Shown here: piece after piece, positions 46,753-59,780 of the stretch
How positions within the stretch are numbered: the first letter of the stretch is position 1
How the letters are laid out: every line of letters starts with the position of its first letter
Assembly (NCBI GenBank): GCA_020137815.1
Contig: CM035355.1
Location: forward strand, 6,072,850 to 6,136,849
Source of the DNA: Hormiphora californensis
Taxonomy: Eukaryota > Ctenophora > Tentaculata > Cydippida > Pleurobrachiidae
DNA: 64,000 bases
Reading direction: 5' to 3'
Position numbers and translations under genes: made by a program
Notes under the pieces: generated by a model
What the model was told of the DNA's origin: nothing
Databases searched by the model: none
The model's input: the letters and a program-made list of their open reading frames with translations, nothing else

Positions 46753-48464
46753 AGAGAGAAGAGAGAGAGAGGAGAGAGTAGAGAGAGAGAGAGAGAGAGA
46801 GAGCGGAGCTCGGATCGAGCTCGAGTCTATGTAGCCCGAGCGCTTTCTCTCTCTCTCTCTCTCGCGCTCTCTCTCTCTCTCTCCTCTCTCGCTCTAGTGA
46901 TTTCTCTCTCTCTCTCTCTCCCTCTCCCAAGGTGTCAAATATCTTGATATAGCTAAATGGCTCTGGACGCATGATATATTATACAGCTATTTAAAATGTT
47001 CATGACTGACCTAATCTATCTCTCTGCTGTAGCGCATCTCGCTCCACTATAGCCCGTTCAGATTGTCTCTTTTAAATATAAAGGAAGTATGGTCAATTAT
47101 ACACCCCCCCCCCCCCCCCCCCGCACGCTAAAAAGTACATGGTAGTGCCCCGCTCTGCACGTTGTATATAACATCCCCCCCACTATAATAATAATAATAA
47201 TAATACTCAAACAGTTTGAGAATATGGGCAGGATATAAGTTTGAGTCAAACTTATATCCTGCCCATATTCTACAGGGACAGCAGAGCTTTACAGATGCTG
47301 TCACTGAAAGAAACTCAGAGCAGTTAACTAACACTATAACAGGTGCCTGGACAAGACAAGGTCTGGCTCTCTCCCCCTCTAACCCCCTCTACTACCTAGG
47401 TGCCTGGACAAGACAAGGTCTGGCTCCCTCCCCCCTCTAACCCCCCCCCCCCAACTACAGGTGCCTGGACAAGACAAGGTCTGGCTCCCTCCCCCTCTAA
47501 CCCCCCCCCCCCCCAACTACAGGTGCCTGGACAAGACAAGGTCTGGCTCCCTCCGTAGGGAGGATCTCCAGAATATTCCTGAGTTCAGTGTGAATCCTCT
47601 CTGTGGACGAGTCATTGAGGCTTTCTTCTGGGACTCTGATGAAGTGAACTTTATGCAGGTAACTTTATGAAGTTATTCAGGTTACTTAAATATTGATCCC
47701 TACCCTCGCACCCCTACCCTCCCTACCCTCCCACCCCTACCCAGTACCCTCCCACCCCTACCCTCCCTACCCTCCCTACCCTCCCACCCCTACCCTCATG
47801 TTATCCAATATGAACCTTTTAGTACTAACTAAGTATAGCCAATTCGAGCCCAACCTCTCCCTCTTTCCAGTTTGCCATTCTCCTCTCCACCTTCCGACCA
47901 ATTCGAAAAGCCACAGTGACAGAATTCAACAATCGGGAGGGGAAAATTCGTTTTCTTTTCCGACTTTACGATGTTGATAAGGATAACCGGTTGTCAAAAG
48001 ACGATTTTCATGAGGTAACTATCCAATGCCCAATGCCCATACATAGAGATATCACGTTATGCCCATATATGATGTTTCACTGTTTCAAATGCCCATATAT
48101 GGTATAACCCGAACTATCTCCCCAGGTCCTATCTGGCCTTGTTGGTGGTACAGTTGATCCAGACGAGATGGAGAAGGTCATCATGAGAGCAATCGATGAA
48201 GCAGGTAATTTATTCTACAACCATTTCATATAAATTATAACACACAATTCTACAAATTCTGTCCCCCCTCCACCGGCCACAACCTTAACATTTTTTCGAT
48301 TCCACCCCCTCTAATTGTCAACACTTTGTCCCATTTTTTAAAACGTTCATGTCTCTCCAGGAGCGGATATTAACACAAGCGGGGAACTATTTATTACATA
48401 CGACCAGTTCAAGAAAACACTCGACCACGTGGACGTGGAGATTCGATTGTCAATGCCCTTCTAG
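46332..48464 (+). CDS. CHP1: Calcineurin B homologous protein (CHP1-like), myristoylated EF-hand protein
   Basis: CHP proteins bind Na+/H+ exchangers and other partners at membranes and act in vesicle traffic. Exons are 46332-46438, 47523-47658, 47871-48014, 48126-48204 and 48361-48464; all phases agree, 189 residues (family ~195). MGSKTS is an N-myristoylation signal. Next come LRPEEIQTISDKTGFTTREI, RLYNRFACLDKTRSGSLRRE and NIPEFSVNPLCGRVIEAFF, matching CHP1 closely. EF-hand 3 is DVDKDNRLSKDD, a calcium-competent loop with Asn at position 6 and Asp at 12. EF-hand 4 (DINTSGELFITY) lacks the acidic residue at position 12, so calcium binding there is doubtful. It ends HVDVEIRLSMPF. An ACTCTTTTTAG acceptor ends 6 nt before the ATG. 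Exon 2's start is tandemly quadruplicated. Intron 1 carries long (GA)n and (CT)n blocks and a C18 run. Confidence 0.92.
46680..46926. repeat. Opposed (GA)n and (CT)n blocks in CHP1 intron 1
   Basis: GA-rich 46680-46803 and CT-rich 46845-46926 face each other around GAGCTCGGATCGAGCTCGAG, so the transcript could fold into a long hairpin. Confidence 0.8.
47220..47270. repeat. Perfect palindrome, 25 bp arms
   Basis: GAATATGGGCAGGATATAAG plus TTTGA pairs with its exact complement around a single G at 47245. It ends ~72 bp before the first copy of the CHP1 exon 2 start. Confidence 0.97.
47341..47560. repeat. 57-62 bp tandem array of CHP1 exon 2 start with acceptor, four copies
   Basis: GTGCCTGGACAAGACAAGGT followed by CTGGCTC begins at 47343, 47400, 47461 and 47523, each preceded by a CAG or TAG. 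Spacers are CCCCTCTAACCCC-type. Only the fourth continues into exon 2. Confidence 0.95.
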
Positions 48465-49481
48465 AAACTCTAAAGGAAATGTTCTGTTCTGAATTTGAAA
48501 ACTGTTTTTGTGATCGACACACGGACCTACACATTGTTTTATCCCTGATTTATGTACATAAGTTACCATTTCAACTAATAACACATGACTACAATTTGAA
48601 AGAGGGGGCACGTTTGTGTGAGAGAGAGAGCTATATTTTGAAAAGGAACACTGGAGGAAAGACAGATATTTTTTCCCTGAAATAATTTACAGATCTTAAC
48701 AGAGATATTGTTGAATACTCATTACAAGTTTTAGAGAACACTTTTGTAACGAAAATCCGAGTTTTAATTTCTTACATATTCTTCCGGAACGTTTAACGGA
48801 AATCCCGATACCACTTTATCCTCATCTTCACGACGGTGGCCCCAGAGATTACTGATTTACCCGCTCCTTTAAAACGGATAAAAGGCTTTTAAATTCGTAT
48901 CGGGGGGATATGCCGGAGATCGGATGATTGGGACGTGACTGGAAAAGCGGGCGGGAGAGAAAGAGATGGCGATAGAGAGAGATAGAGAGGGAGATAATGA
49001 TATAGTGGACCCACGTGGGGTGATAGCAACTGCACTTATATCAATCCGCAATCGGGAATTACATTTATTCCATTTTAATAGGTGGTATGTGAAAGTGGCT
49101 CTCGAAGTTGTTGTGCAAGGATGATCAACCCTGTAAGTAACTCTATCTATCTATCTTTCTGTCTCTATCTGTCTATCTCTTTTAATTTTCCGTTTTCATG
49201 ATTCCTGAGATGTTGTCACAAAGGTACCCTTTTATCTTTTGTTCCCTTACGCCCAAACCCCTAGAAAAGTTATTTGATAGAGAATAAATTAGAGGAGAGA
49301 AAAGGAGAGAGAGGTAGAGAAGGAGAGGGAGGGAGAGAGAAAAAATATAGAGAGGGGAAGGGAGAGAGCAAAAAAGGTGTGAGTCAGATCGATCGTGCTT
49401 GGAGGAAAAAATTTCAATTTACTCAGCTTATTGTATAGATGTGGTGAGCTATTTTGAACAATAGAACACCCCCCTCTATAT

Positions 49482-49535
<54 letters not shown>

Positions 49536-50680
49536 GTTGAAAATTATAGAGGTAGCTTTATATAAAAGGGGCCCCTGACAACTTTTAAAATGTTTCTCGC
49601 TAGCCCACATGTTACCAATTCTCGCAGCACAAAGGTCGTCACCAATTCAGCTTCATTCTTCTTTTTCTTAGAACCACGCCTAATTTCTTAGCATCCGGCA
49701 CGCCACTAAGTCTTCTATATCTTTATGTCCTTGATCTTTGATTTTGTAGTCCTTTTACAAAAGTTTTTTTACACTGGTGCTCTGTCATATTGGCCACCCA
49801 GTGGTCGTTTTGATCTTGTTGATGGTTTTTCTGTGGAGGTATATACCTCGTCTTTTATATGTCTACAGCATCTACCTTCTTATTCAGGGCGGTATCATAT
49901 TCTGTCAGAGTTGTCAGTAATATACGACCTTTTTTCTCAAACGGTATAACAGTCAAACCTCGATAAACCGTGCAAACAGCAAAACCCGTTCTGGTAAATC
50001 GAGGTTTGATTGTACATAGTAAAAATTGGAAAGTTTTTTATACTCAAGTGCTTTTTTAGAACATGTTAAACATGTTAAAATCCTGCTTGATGCTCCCTCG
50101 GTTTCCAATCTTGTTAGTGAACCTTGTGTTGTGTTCTACTCGCCCACTCATTTTGTAAACGTAGCGCGCGGTTAGGTTGCTGTTATGAAAGTACAGCAAT
50201 TCAGCAGTGCAACAATCGTCCGTATAGTGTTGACTGACGGAAATGTGCGATTAAAACACCCTAAAATATACGTGCGTGTTGATAACTTCAATATAAGGAA
50301 GGTTCAAGGTTAGCCGTTGATATGACAGTTTTAGTTGACATTTGAAGGGTTTACTTCGTTCTTTGCATAATCTTTCTATCAAGGTTAGGTTATTGACTGA
50401 TATTCATGCTAGTATTCTTCATATTTTAGAATTTGGTACCATTGCCACCTGTTCAATCCTTCAACTTCGATCTCGAACAGGTGTCTATATCACAAATACC
50501 TTTAATTATGGGTGTGGGGTGAAACTAGCAACTACTATACCCAGGAACCCATAATCTCCCAAAATCACGAATCGTCCTTTTTAACCCTCGTCCTACTAAT
50601 GTTATATGATGGGTGATGACACCATAATTTTGTTTTGATAGACTGATTACAACTCGACTTTAACAGCGCTGATAAAATAA
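48465..50680. other. Intergenic, no gene seen
   Basis: Contains GA-rich 48955-48995 and 49290-49360, a (CT)24 tract at 49486-49533 and a short MITE at 49950-50012. Frames of 60-75 codons show no domain. Confidence 0.6.
49950..50012. mobile_element. MITE, 63 bp, CCTCGATAAA subfamily
   Basis: CAGTCAAACCTCGATAAACC at the left, and GGTAAATCGAGGTTTGATTG|TA at the right. Confidence 0.75.
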
Positions 50681-52171
50681 TTATTTTAACACAAGTAATA
50701 ACATTAGAACCGACACAACCTCCAAAGCTCCGACACTAGTCATAAACACTAAACACGCCTCTACTGGTAACACAGCCACAATAGTGGTACCCAGAAGTGG
50801 CCCTAGCCCCGAGATACCTTCAATTATCATTCCTGAGGTAGTCCGTACAGTGTTCACACTAATAACCTCTGTCTGGTAGATCCAGAAGAGCAGTAACTCA
50901 GCGGTGGTCATGGCTTTCACAAACCCAAACAAGATGTCTCGAGGGGTTGGGGAGAGGGGTAGGGTTGTTATGGCGACAAAGACTAACAATTTGACCAGAA
51001 CGGCCCCCGTCATTAGTTGGAGTGAGTTGTTGTAGACCCTGAGAAGGTAGTAAGATAGGCCCTTAGCCATGATAGGGCCTATCCCATGTATCACAACCAT
51101 ACTCAGAAACTGTCCTCCGTAGACTATGTTACAATTCTCACTGTTCTCATCCAACGCTATGTTGTCCTCTTGGTAAACCGTCGGGAGAAGGGTTATCAAG
51201 CCGTACTTTTGGGCAATGTTACCAAACATCAAACAGCTCCCGAGGCCCGTCACTAGGATGTCTGTTTTGGTGAAGGAGTAATCTTCTTGAACCGCCCCAG
51301 GACACTCCTTATCTTTTTCGATGACCTCCTTCTCGGCAGTAGTGTCTCTATAGCAAAGAAGGAGAAGGAAGGAGATAAGGTGGAAGGGGACGGCACAGGT
51401 CACAAAGAATACCCTCCATCCGATTGCAGCAAGTGCAAAATACGCGTAGAGAATTAGGGTCATGATACCAAAACTAAAAGACAAGATGTACAGGAAGACA
51501 CCCTTTTGTGCAAGATCTGGTTCCCTGCACTGCTCCTTCCAGTAGGCAAGACCAAGATACCAGTTGATGCCAACCAGTAGGCCCATTGCGTATCTGGTTA
51601 CCAGGAGCACAGTGGCGCTGTGAGACAGGACTGTTGCTATGGTAACCACTACCGTTGCTACGAGATCGCACAGGATTGTGAATCTTATTCCTCCTTTTCG
51701 CACCACCAGTCCACCAATTAGGGAGCCTGAAAAGAGAGAATAGTGGTCAGATATATATCTGATGGGGTGAACTGTAGAAAGAAGATCTACCTAGTTTAAT
51801 ATCGATATTGAACTATGTAGATCTTCCTTCCACAGTTCACCCCATCATCTCGGTTATCCACCCCCTTACTCAACAAGGTTCAGGTTGGTCGGAGAAAAGC
51901 TTTTCTACTGCACCCCCCCCCCTCCATGTCTATATTATATCCACCTCCCCGCTCACTTACCAGTGCAGTACCCCGCATAAAAGAGCACGTTCAAGGCTCC
52001 ATATTTAGTCTCCCCGAGGCTCAGATCGCATGATATTGCAGGGGTCAAGATACCAGCCAGGTAGAACTCCACCGCGTCTCCCATTGAGAGAATGAAGAGA
52101 GCAGTTAGGAGGAGGCCATGTTGGGGAGAGGGAGGTGTTGGGAGGATGGGTTTCTGTTCATCAGCTGCCAT
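50681..52171 (-). CDS. Major facilitator superfamily transporter, SV2/SVOP/SLC22-like
   Basis: Membrane transporter, substrate unknown. Exon 1 is 52171-51961 and exon 2 is 51726-50681, joined in phase 1 (ACTG|GTAAGT ... TTTTCAG|GC), 418 residues. An acidic/Pro N-tail (MAADEQKPILPTPPSPQ) precedes TM1. TM1 carries LSMGDAVEFYLAGILTPAI, reminiscent of the GD-(A/S)-E motif of the SV2/SVOP/SLC22 group. TM2-TM3 carry GSLIGGLVVRKGGIRFTILC, the MFS loop motif. About 11-12 hydrophobic segments are visible, with a hydrophilic central loop (CYRDTTAEKEVIEKDKECPG) between the two halves. It is shorter than SLC22 members, having no large first extracellular loop. A CCCCTCCAG acceptor ends 7 nt before the ATG. 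The intron contains an 86 bp palindrome. Confidence 0.85.
51761..51846. repeat. 86 bp near-perfect palindrome in the MFS intron
   Basis: The arms run from GATGGGGTGAACTGTAGAAA to a centre at ATCGAT (51801-51806), with one or two mismatches per arm. Probably a small foldback MITE. Confidence 0.93.
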
Positions 52172-53814
52172 GGTTACTCTGGAGGGGTTACAGGTTGTTG
52201 AGTAAGGGGTACTCAACAAGTTATAGGAAGGTTACTAACCTGTAACAATTATAATAGGCAAGGCTTGGAATTGAGACAAAAGATGTCTGAGATTTGGAAA
52301 CTAAGCAACTTTTAGCTAGCTATAAGAGCAACTATAGTCTAGTCGTTATATTAGGTACAGATTCAAGGATTCAAATATTGCAGGTATATTCATAGCGATG
52401 GTTTTACAATAGTTGTATCAATAGTTGTATCAATAGTTGTATCTTGTATTGCGGGGGCGCGGGGGAGGTGCAACAGCACAAGTTGTATCAAGTATAGGGC
52501 AGCTTTGTAATGGTCGTATCAATTATAGGGAGGTGGCCTATATAGTGACATGCGGCTAGGAAGCAACATGGAACGTTGTCTACAGTGGTAGTGGTTGTTA
52601 ATTGTTGTTATAGTACCACAATAATGCTCCCTACTGCTGTAGTAGTGAAACTCTCAGGAAGAGCTTGCACAATGGTACCTCATAGTCAATAGTCATACAC
52701 CTTATCGCGTTATGCATCTATACCTACTGTTAGCTAACAAACTAATAATCTACTAGAGGTGTCAAAAAACTCTGAATTCGTGTGCAACCCAGTATATATC
52801 AAGTATCACATCGCATTAGCATAAAGGCATGCTATAATAGAGACGTTGAATTGTTGAGCAGGTAGTCGCCTCACAAGATAGAACTTCAACTTGGCTATAA
52901 TCACCATTAAGAACGAATCTTGAATCTATTGCAAGTGTCTGAGAGTGAAAAAGGTCTGTGTTTAAAAAGACAAAAGAGTAACAGAGGACTATTATGATAC
53001 GATACAGCCTAGGTCTGACCTCACATACATCACAAGTTGTTACATGAGATACGAAGGAGACAGTTTTATTTGGAGCCGCTACAAAACAAAGGGATAAAAG
53101 CTACCGTTAATTTATTATGCGATAGTCCCTTGTGAGCTTGCCGTTGGCAAGCCCAGGCACTCTGTAGATAGAGTTAATTTATTATCAAAGCTCTGACCAG
53201 CAGCAGTGCAACTAGCTGTGTGGCCTAATCAGTTTCAAGACCAGGTATCTCTCATCACAAGAGATCCTGACTAGATCCCATGACACTGAGCAATTGGCCT
53301 GACCCTATTCTCATTTCAGAGTGCACGAGAACTGTGGTCAGAGCATTCACGGCCTGACTATATCCTATAGCACTTAGCTCACACTAACAAATTGACTCGG
53401 TTTTTATAGAACTTTTTAGGAAGCTGCAAGTACGTCAGCTTCCTGACGTACGTCGTGAGAGGTTTGCAGCATGCTAAAAAGAGTCTATTAAGGAGCTATA
53501 TGGCACGTTATATTGCTCAATATATAGTAAAGTTCCAATTTGATTCTCTGCTTTTATAGCTATCATGGAGGATGATCCATGATGGAGATGGGGAAATGGT
53601 TATGGGGGTAAGTGGTTCAGACACATGCCAGAGCTTAGTTAGAGAGAATCAAGGTGTTGAATGAATCAGGGTGTTGCCGCCGCCCTTTGCTAAAATACAA
53701 TGATAAAGTGACTAAAAGTGGGGAAATAAAAATGGAAGTTCCATCAGGACAGTTTTAATAGCGTTGCTACTCAGTAAGTGCCATAAACAATATGACCATG
53801 AACTAACCTCTCAA

Positions 53815-53954
<140 letters not shown>

Positions 53955-54180
53955 CTCTCTCACTCTCGCTCTCTCATTCTCACTCACTCTCTCTTTCCTC
54001 GGTGCAGTCAACGTGTTTTGGCAGCTTGGTTGCCCCTAGGGCCTCTTCAGGGCCGAAGAATTCAGGTATTTAGAATGACAAGAACTGTCAGAAATAAAGT
54101 GGTACCTATTTCATTAGTTTCATGGAACCGAGCTGTGCTAATATTCAGCAAATACTTTGCAAGGCACGTTGCAGAATCAC

Positions 54181-54267
54181 GGTGCATGGAACTATAGGGG
54201 GTAATGGAACTAGGGGGTAATGGAACTAGGGGGTAATGGACCATTACCCCCTATAGTTCCATGCACC
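54181..54267. repeat. Inverted repeat, 27 bp perfect arms
   Basis: GGTGCATGGAACTATAGGGG plus GTAATGG pairs with 54241-54267. The loop holds two further copies of AACTAGGGGGTAATGG. Confidence 0.95.
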
Positions 54268-54310
54268 ATTACTAATGGTGCCATGATACTAAAAGCTCCA
54301 CGCATAAACA

Positions 54311-54387
54311 TTGGTAACGAAATTATCCGTTCGTAATAATTAAGGCACGCTTTAGTGCCCGCAAGGTAGGGGTAATTTCGTTACCAA
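54311..54387. repeat. Inverted repeat with TTGGTAACGAAATTA ends
   Basis: 15 bp perfect terminal arms; the interior has GGCACGCTTTAGTGCCC, a second small hairpin. Confidence 0.85.
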
Positions 54388-54734
54388 GCATGCGCCCTGT
54401 CTGGCGGCGCCAGACCCCAATTTGATTCTCAAAACGCGACAGTGTGCTCAGATGGGTCGCGGCGCCAGACAGCATGCGCCACTCGACGCGATTGTCTCAC
54501 AAAAGACTGCCTATAAGCCTTCTCCAAACCTGCTCATGTAGTATAACAACGACGGGACATATCAATATTGACAATTGTACTCATGTTTTGTTGAGTTACT
54601 CGAATGGTTTGTTGAGTAACTCAACAACTCATGAAACTCATGATGAATCATCATACAGCAGGAATGCAATTTCACCCACACGACCAATACCAATTGTACT
54701 CATGTTGTCTCACAAAAGACTACTCTCCAAACCG

Positions 54735-54945
54735 GGGCATTAAAGTTATATGAGGCATAAACTCTGGCCACTGGCGCGTTATTTCAGATAACTTTCTCCC
54801 AGCGCGCCGCTGGGAGAAGTTAGCTGGAGTTTATCCGCCGCTGGCGGATAAACTGGTTTAAATCACGACGACGATCCCGAGGCGGAGCCGAGGGAGAGGC
54901 GGAGGGGTTTAAACCTATAACGTGCCAGTGGTCAGAGTTTATGGG
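54735..54945. repeat. Inverted repeat, ~210 bp, CACTGGC-type
   Basis: The ends are TAAACTCTGGCCACTGGCGC and GTGCCAGTGGTCAGAGTTTA. Inside are palindromic blocks CCCAGCGCGCCGCTGGG and TTATCCGCCGCTGGCGGATAA-like sequence. Related CCACTGGCG pieces recur at 55330-55480. Confidence 0.8.
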
Positions 54946-56330
54946 TTATATACCCTGCTTTAGTTGTTTATTTCAAGTATTACACACCAACAAGAGAGAG
55001 AACACTAATCAAAACACACAAAGAGAACTGAGAAATAGTTAAAAACACGTCACAATTGAGTGTATAACACTGTTTGGTAACAGTTACTAAGCAGTTGCTA
55101 AGGAAAGAGAGTGAAAGAAATAGCCTGATAAGGGGCATGTCACAAATAACACAGAGAAAGAGATAGTGAGACAAAAGGGGAGATAAAGAGAGAGTAATTG
55201 ACGGAATGTGTCCTTTCTTTCTCTCCAATGTAGTGTGTAAGTGTTGCACATAGTGTTCCCTCTGTATTTTAGTAAGAACTGATCATTTACACACACTTTG
55301 AATGTTACGTAGGAGTTAAAAATTAATAACCTGCCAGTGGGAAATAATCTGCCGCTGGACTGGCTGTTTACTGAGAGCGCGCTAGTGGGACTTCTCGCCA
55401 CTGGCGCATTATTTAAGTTAGCAGGGTATATAGTACGACAATTATGTACTGATGGTACATATTCGCCAGTGGTACTGGACACTGGTAGCTTAGATCAGAT
55501 GTAGGAATTAAAAGTTTATAGAACTTTATGAATCGATTGTAACAGGTTGATGGAAGCAATTATTGCCAACCCCTGATCTCTTACTACTCGTTCTTTCGAG
55601 TATACAGGAAGTGGGACAGGGAGCGGGGACTGTAGTAGAGAAGTAGAGGGAGAGAGAGAGGGAGGGAGACGATAGAGAAGATAGATAAGACAGAGAGAAG
55701 ATAGAGAGGGAGATAGAGAGAGAATACAACATAGAACCAGACTATCAGTCTTAGCACACAATAGAAAAACTTAACACCCTAGAAAATGACTGCAAATGAC
55801 TGATTCTTTGTATAATAATACAACTTGCAATCGAGATAGCAATTGACAATTCACCTGGAAATCGTTTATTACATGTTATAATTGACCGCCTGGACGACCG
55901 TGGTTTTGTTGAAATGAGACTGAATATTTTTGGAAAGTGTGTACTACTGTTCCTTATTCGAATTAAGGTTTCATAATGTTAATCTGTCATAGAGTTTGGT
56001 GATATAATGGAGTTGAAAACTTGCTCGAGATCGAAGTCGTGCAACGATCAAGATCGAGTGTAAGAAGAACTTGTTGAGTACTCAACAAAGATGAACATGA
56101 TTCATGAAAGGTGTCAGTATGTAATAATATCAATGATATGATTAGTGATCACATATAATTTATGGTCAGGGTTTTCTATTGTTCATTTATGCTGTTCATA
56201 ATATTGATATTATCTGTATCAGTAGTGTCCTCTAATATAATCAAAGTAATTGGCTCATGAGTCGCATCTTAGTTAAGTTTTAGGTTTTTAGAACACATAT
56301 TCTCAAGGTCTTCTACAGTAGGACCCAAAC

Positions 56331-57922
56331 TCAGTTTAAAACTGGCAATTTTGCATTTGTGGGCATCGCACTATAGACGCAGTACCCACGTACTATAGAC
56401 GCATTATAAACGCATTATAAACGCATTATAGACGCATTATAGACACACGCAATATAGACGCAATTTCGTAAGCAGCACTATAGACGCAATATAGACGCAG
56501 TATAACAGCAATATAAACGCATTTTTATAGACGCGACGCAGTATAGCCGCATTATAGGCGCACTACCCACCCCAAAATCACCTTATAGACGCACTATAGA
56601 CGCATTATAGACTGACTATAGCAGCACCATAAACGCTACATAGACCCATATAGACGCATGATAGAAGCATTATAGACGCAAATCGCTTTTTATAGACGCC
56701 GCGTCTATAAAAAACGTGCTTTTTAAAGAAGCACTTTAGACGTACTCCAGGCTACAGTGCGATATTTGAGACGCAGTTGGGCGTTTTATAAACGCATTTT
56801 TGTCGCATATAAAAGGAAGCAGTATAGACGCATTATAGACGCATTATAGCCGCATGTGTGCGAAATCGATAAAGACGCAATATAGACGCAAAATAAAAAG
56901 GAGAGGGAGAGAGAGAGGGAGGGAGGGAGGGAGAGGGAAGGAGAGGGAAAGAGAGGGAGGGACTGAGGGAGGGGTACAGGGACAGAAACAGACGGATAAA
57001 GACCTGAGACAGAAGGACAGAGTAAGATGGAAAGAGAGTAAGATGGAAAGATAGTGATATAGGGACGGAGTGAGACAGAAAAAGAGTGAGACAGAAAAAG
57101 ACAGAGATGGAAACAAACGGACAGAGACAGACGGACGGACAAACACGCGCTTACTATCTCCCTCTCTGTCTCACTCTCTTTCTCCACTCTCCATCTTAAT
57201 CTCTCCATCTTACTCTGTCCGTCTGTCTCAGATCTGTGTCCATCTGTCTCTGTCTGATCTGTCTCTGTATCCCTCCCTCTTTCCCTCTCCTTCCCTCTCC
57301 CTCCCTCCCTCCCTCCCTCCCTCCCTCCCTCTAGTCTCTCTCCCTCTCCTTCTTATTAATTGCGTCTATATTGCGTCTTTATCGATTTCGCGCACATGCG
57401 TCTATAATGCGTCTATAATGCGTCTATACTGCTTCCTTTTATATGCGACAAAAATGCGTTTATAGTTCGCCCAACTGCGCCTCAAATATGGCAGCGTGCG
57501 TCTGAGTACGTCTATAGTGCTTCTTAAAAAAGCACGTTTTTTATAGACGCGGCGTCTATAAAAAGCGATTTGCGTCTATAATGCTTCTATCATGCGTCTA
57601 TATGGGTCTATGTAGCGTTTATGGTGCTGCTATAGTCAGTCTATAATGCGTCTATAGTGCGTCTATAAGGTGATTTTGGGGTGGGTAGTGCGCCTATAAT
57701 GCGGCTATACTGCGTCGCGTCTATAAAAATGCGTTTATATTGCTGTTATAATGCGTCTATATTGCGTCTATAGTGCTGCTTACGAAATTGCGTCTATATT
57801 GCGTGTGTCTATAATGCGTCTATAATGCGTTTATAATGCGTTTATAATGCGTCTATAGTACGTGGGTACTGCGTCTATAGTGCGATGCCCACAAATGCAA
57901 AATTGCCTTTAAAACTGATAGC
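56331..57922. mobile_element. ~1.6 kb foldback element with TATAGACGCA subrepeats in both arms
   Basis: Arms 56331-56890 and 57361-57922 are long inverted copies ending in GGCAATTTTGCATTTGTGGG. They consist mainly of 10-13 bp units built on TATAGACGCA. The 470 bp centre is purine-rich then pyrimidine-rich (GAGGGAGG ... CCCTCCCT) and also folds on itself. Long inverted repeats made of short direct repeats recall Drosophila FB elements in structure (analogy only). Confidence 0.9.
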
Positions 57923-58080
57923 AATAAGACCAAGAAGAATTTATCTCCCTCCCTCTCTCCCTTCCTCGCACTTTTTGCAAGTTTTCAAGAAGATATGATA
58001 ATCGTTTAGACGGTTCGATAGACAGGTGGGGTGCAGTGGACATGCATTTTTACTGCTTCATCCGTTAAACCATCGGCACA

Positions 58081-58262
<182 letters not shown>

Positions 58263-58472
58263 TCTCTCACTCTCTTTTTCTCACCTCCCTCTCGCTCCCT
58301 CTTTGTTACAATTCATTAGAAACCCATGGGTGCAAGGCAGGTCCTCCTCTTCGTCGTCTTCTTCACGTCTCCCGGAAACTGCTATGAATTGCTCAGGAAA
58401 CCACAAAACTTTCACCCGATTAGTGGCTCCATCGTTTCTCTCTCTATCTCTCTCTATATATCTCTCTCCCCC

Positions 58473-58509
<37 letters not shown>

Positions 58510-59426
58510 TCCCCTCTCTCTCTCTCCCCTCTCTCTCTCCCCTCTCTCTCTCCCCTCTCCGTCTGGTTAATTGCAGTGTTAATTCGGCCGATCTAACTCC
58601 AGCCTGATAGACTGGTAACTATTAGCAGCTCCCGACTTGCTGCAGGTCGGATTGGTGCTGCAGCATGTTTTTAGATTTGCAGAAACATGACCAAATTGAG
58701 AAATAGTCAAAAGGGAGACTGATCACGCGTGTGTTGGTTATACTGCTAACAAACTAAACTATTGGAACGAATGTCGAATCGTTGTCCAGTCCAACCAACA
58801 TGTGTTCGTCGTGTCAAAAATGAGAGAGATGACTTCAACCTAGCTTTCCGTCAAAATATCGACAGTTAGGTGACTGAATCTAAGGCGGTCAGACCTCTCT
58901 GACACCCACCTACCCTAACCGTCATGGGTATCACGGAGTACCGTAATTGAATGTTACCCCCCCCCCCCAGCAAACCACCCGAATCTCTTGTGTTTACTGA
59001 GATATTCATGTGATTCCTAAGTAAAAGAAAGTTGGTTCAGGGATTTTGGTTAGAAATTTGATGCACTTTTTGCGATTTTCGTAATCCATCCCTCTCTATC
59101 TTTACCTTTCCCTCCCTCCCACTCTCTCCAACTCCATCTATTTCTCTACTGCTAACTCACTCGCCAGACGTGCAATAGGAAAAGATGAAACCTTATCCAT
59201 ACACTAGTGAATTGTTAGTTGCAAGGGTTGCTAGAAGTTGGGCAGAACCGCATTAAATCTTGCTAAATTAAGCTAATTCGTGCACCGCTCACGCTCAATG
59301 CGTGAAAGGGGGGAAGCCTTTCGATTGTTGCCTAACTATGGGCCAGGGTGAATTTAACTTTAATAAGGTGTATTGTGAGGGCTAGGTGGCTATTTCCCTC
59401 TTTACTAATATAGCAACCTAGTAGCT

Positions 59427-59780
<354 letters not shown>

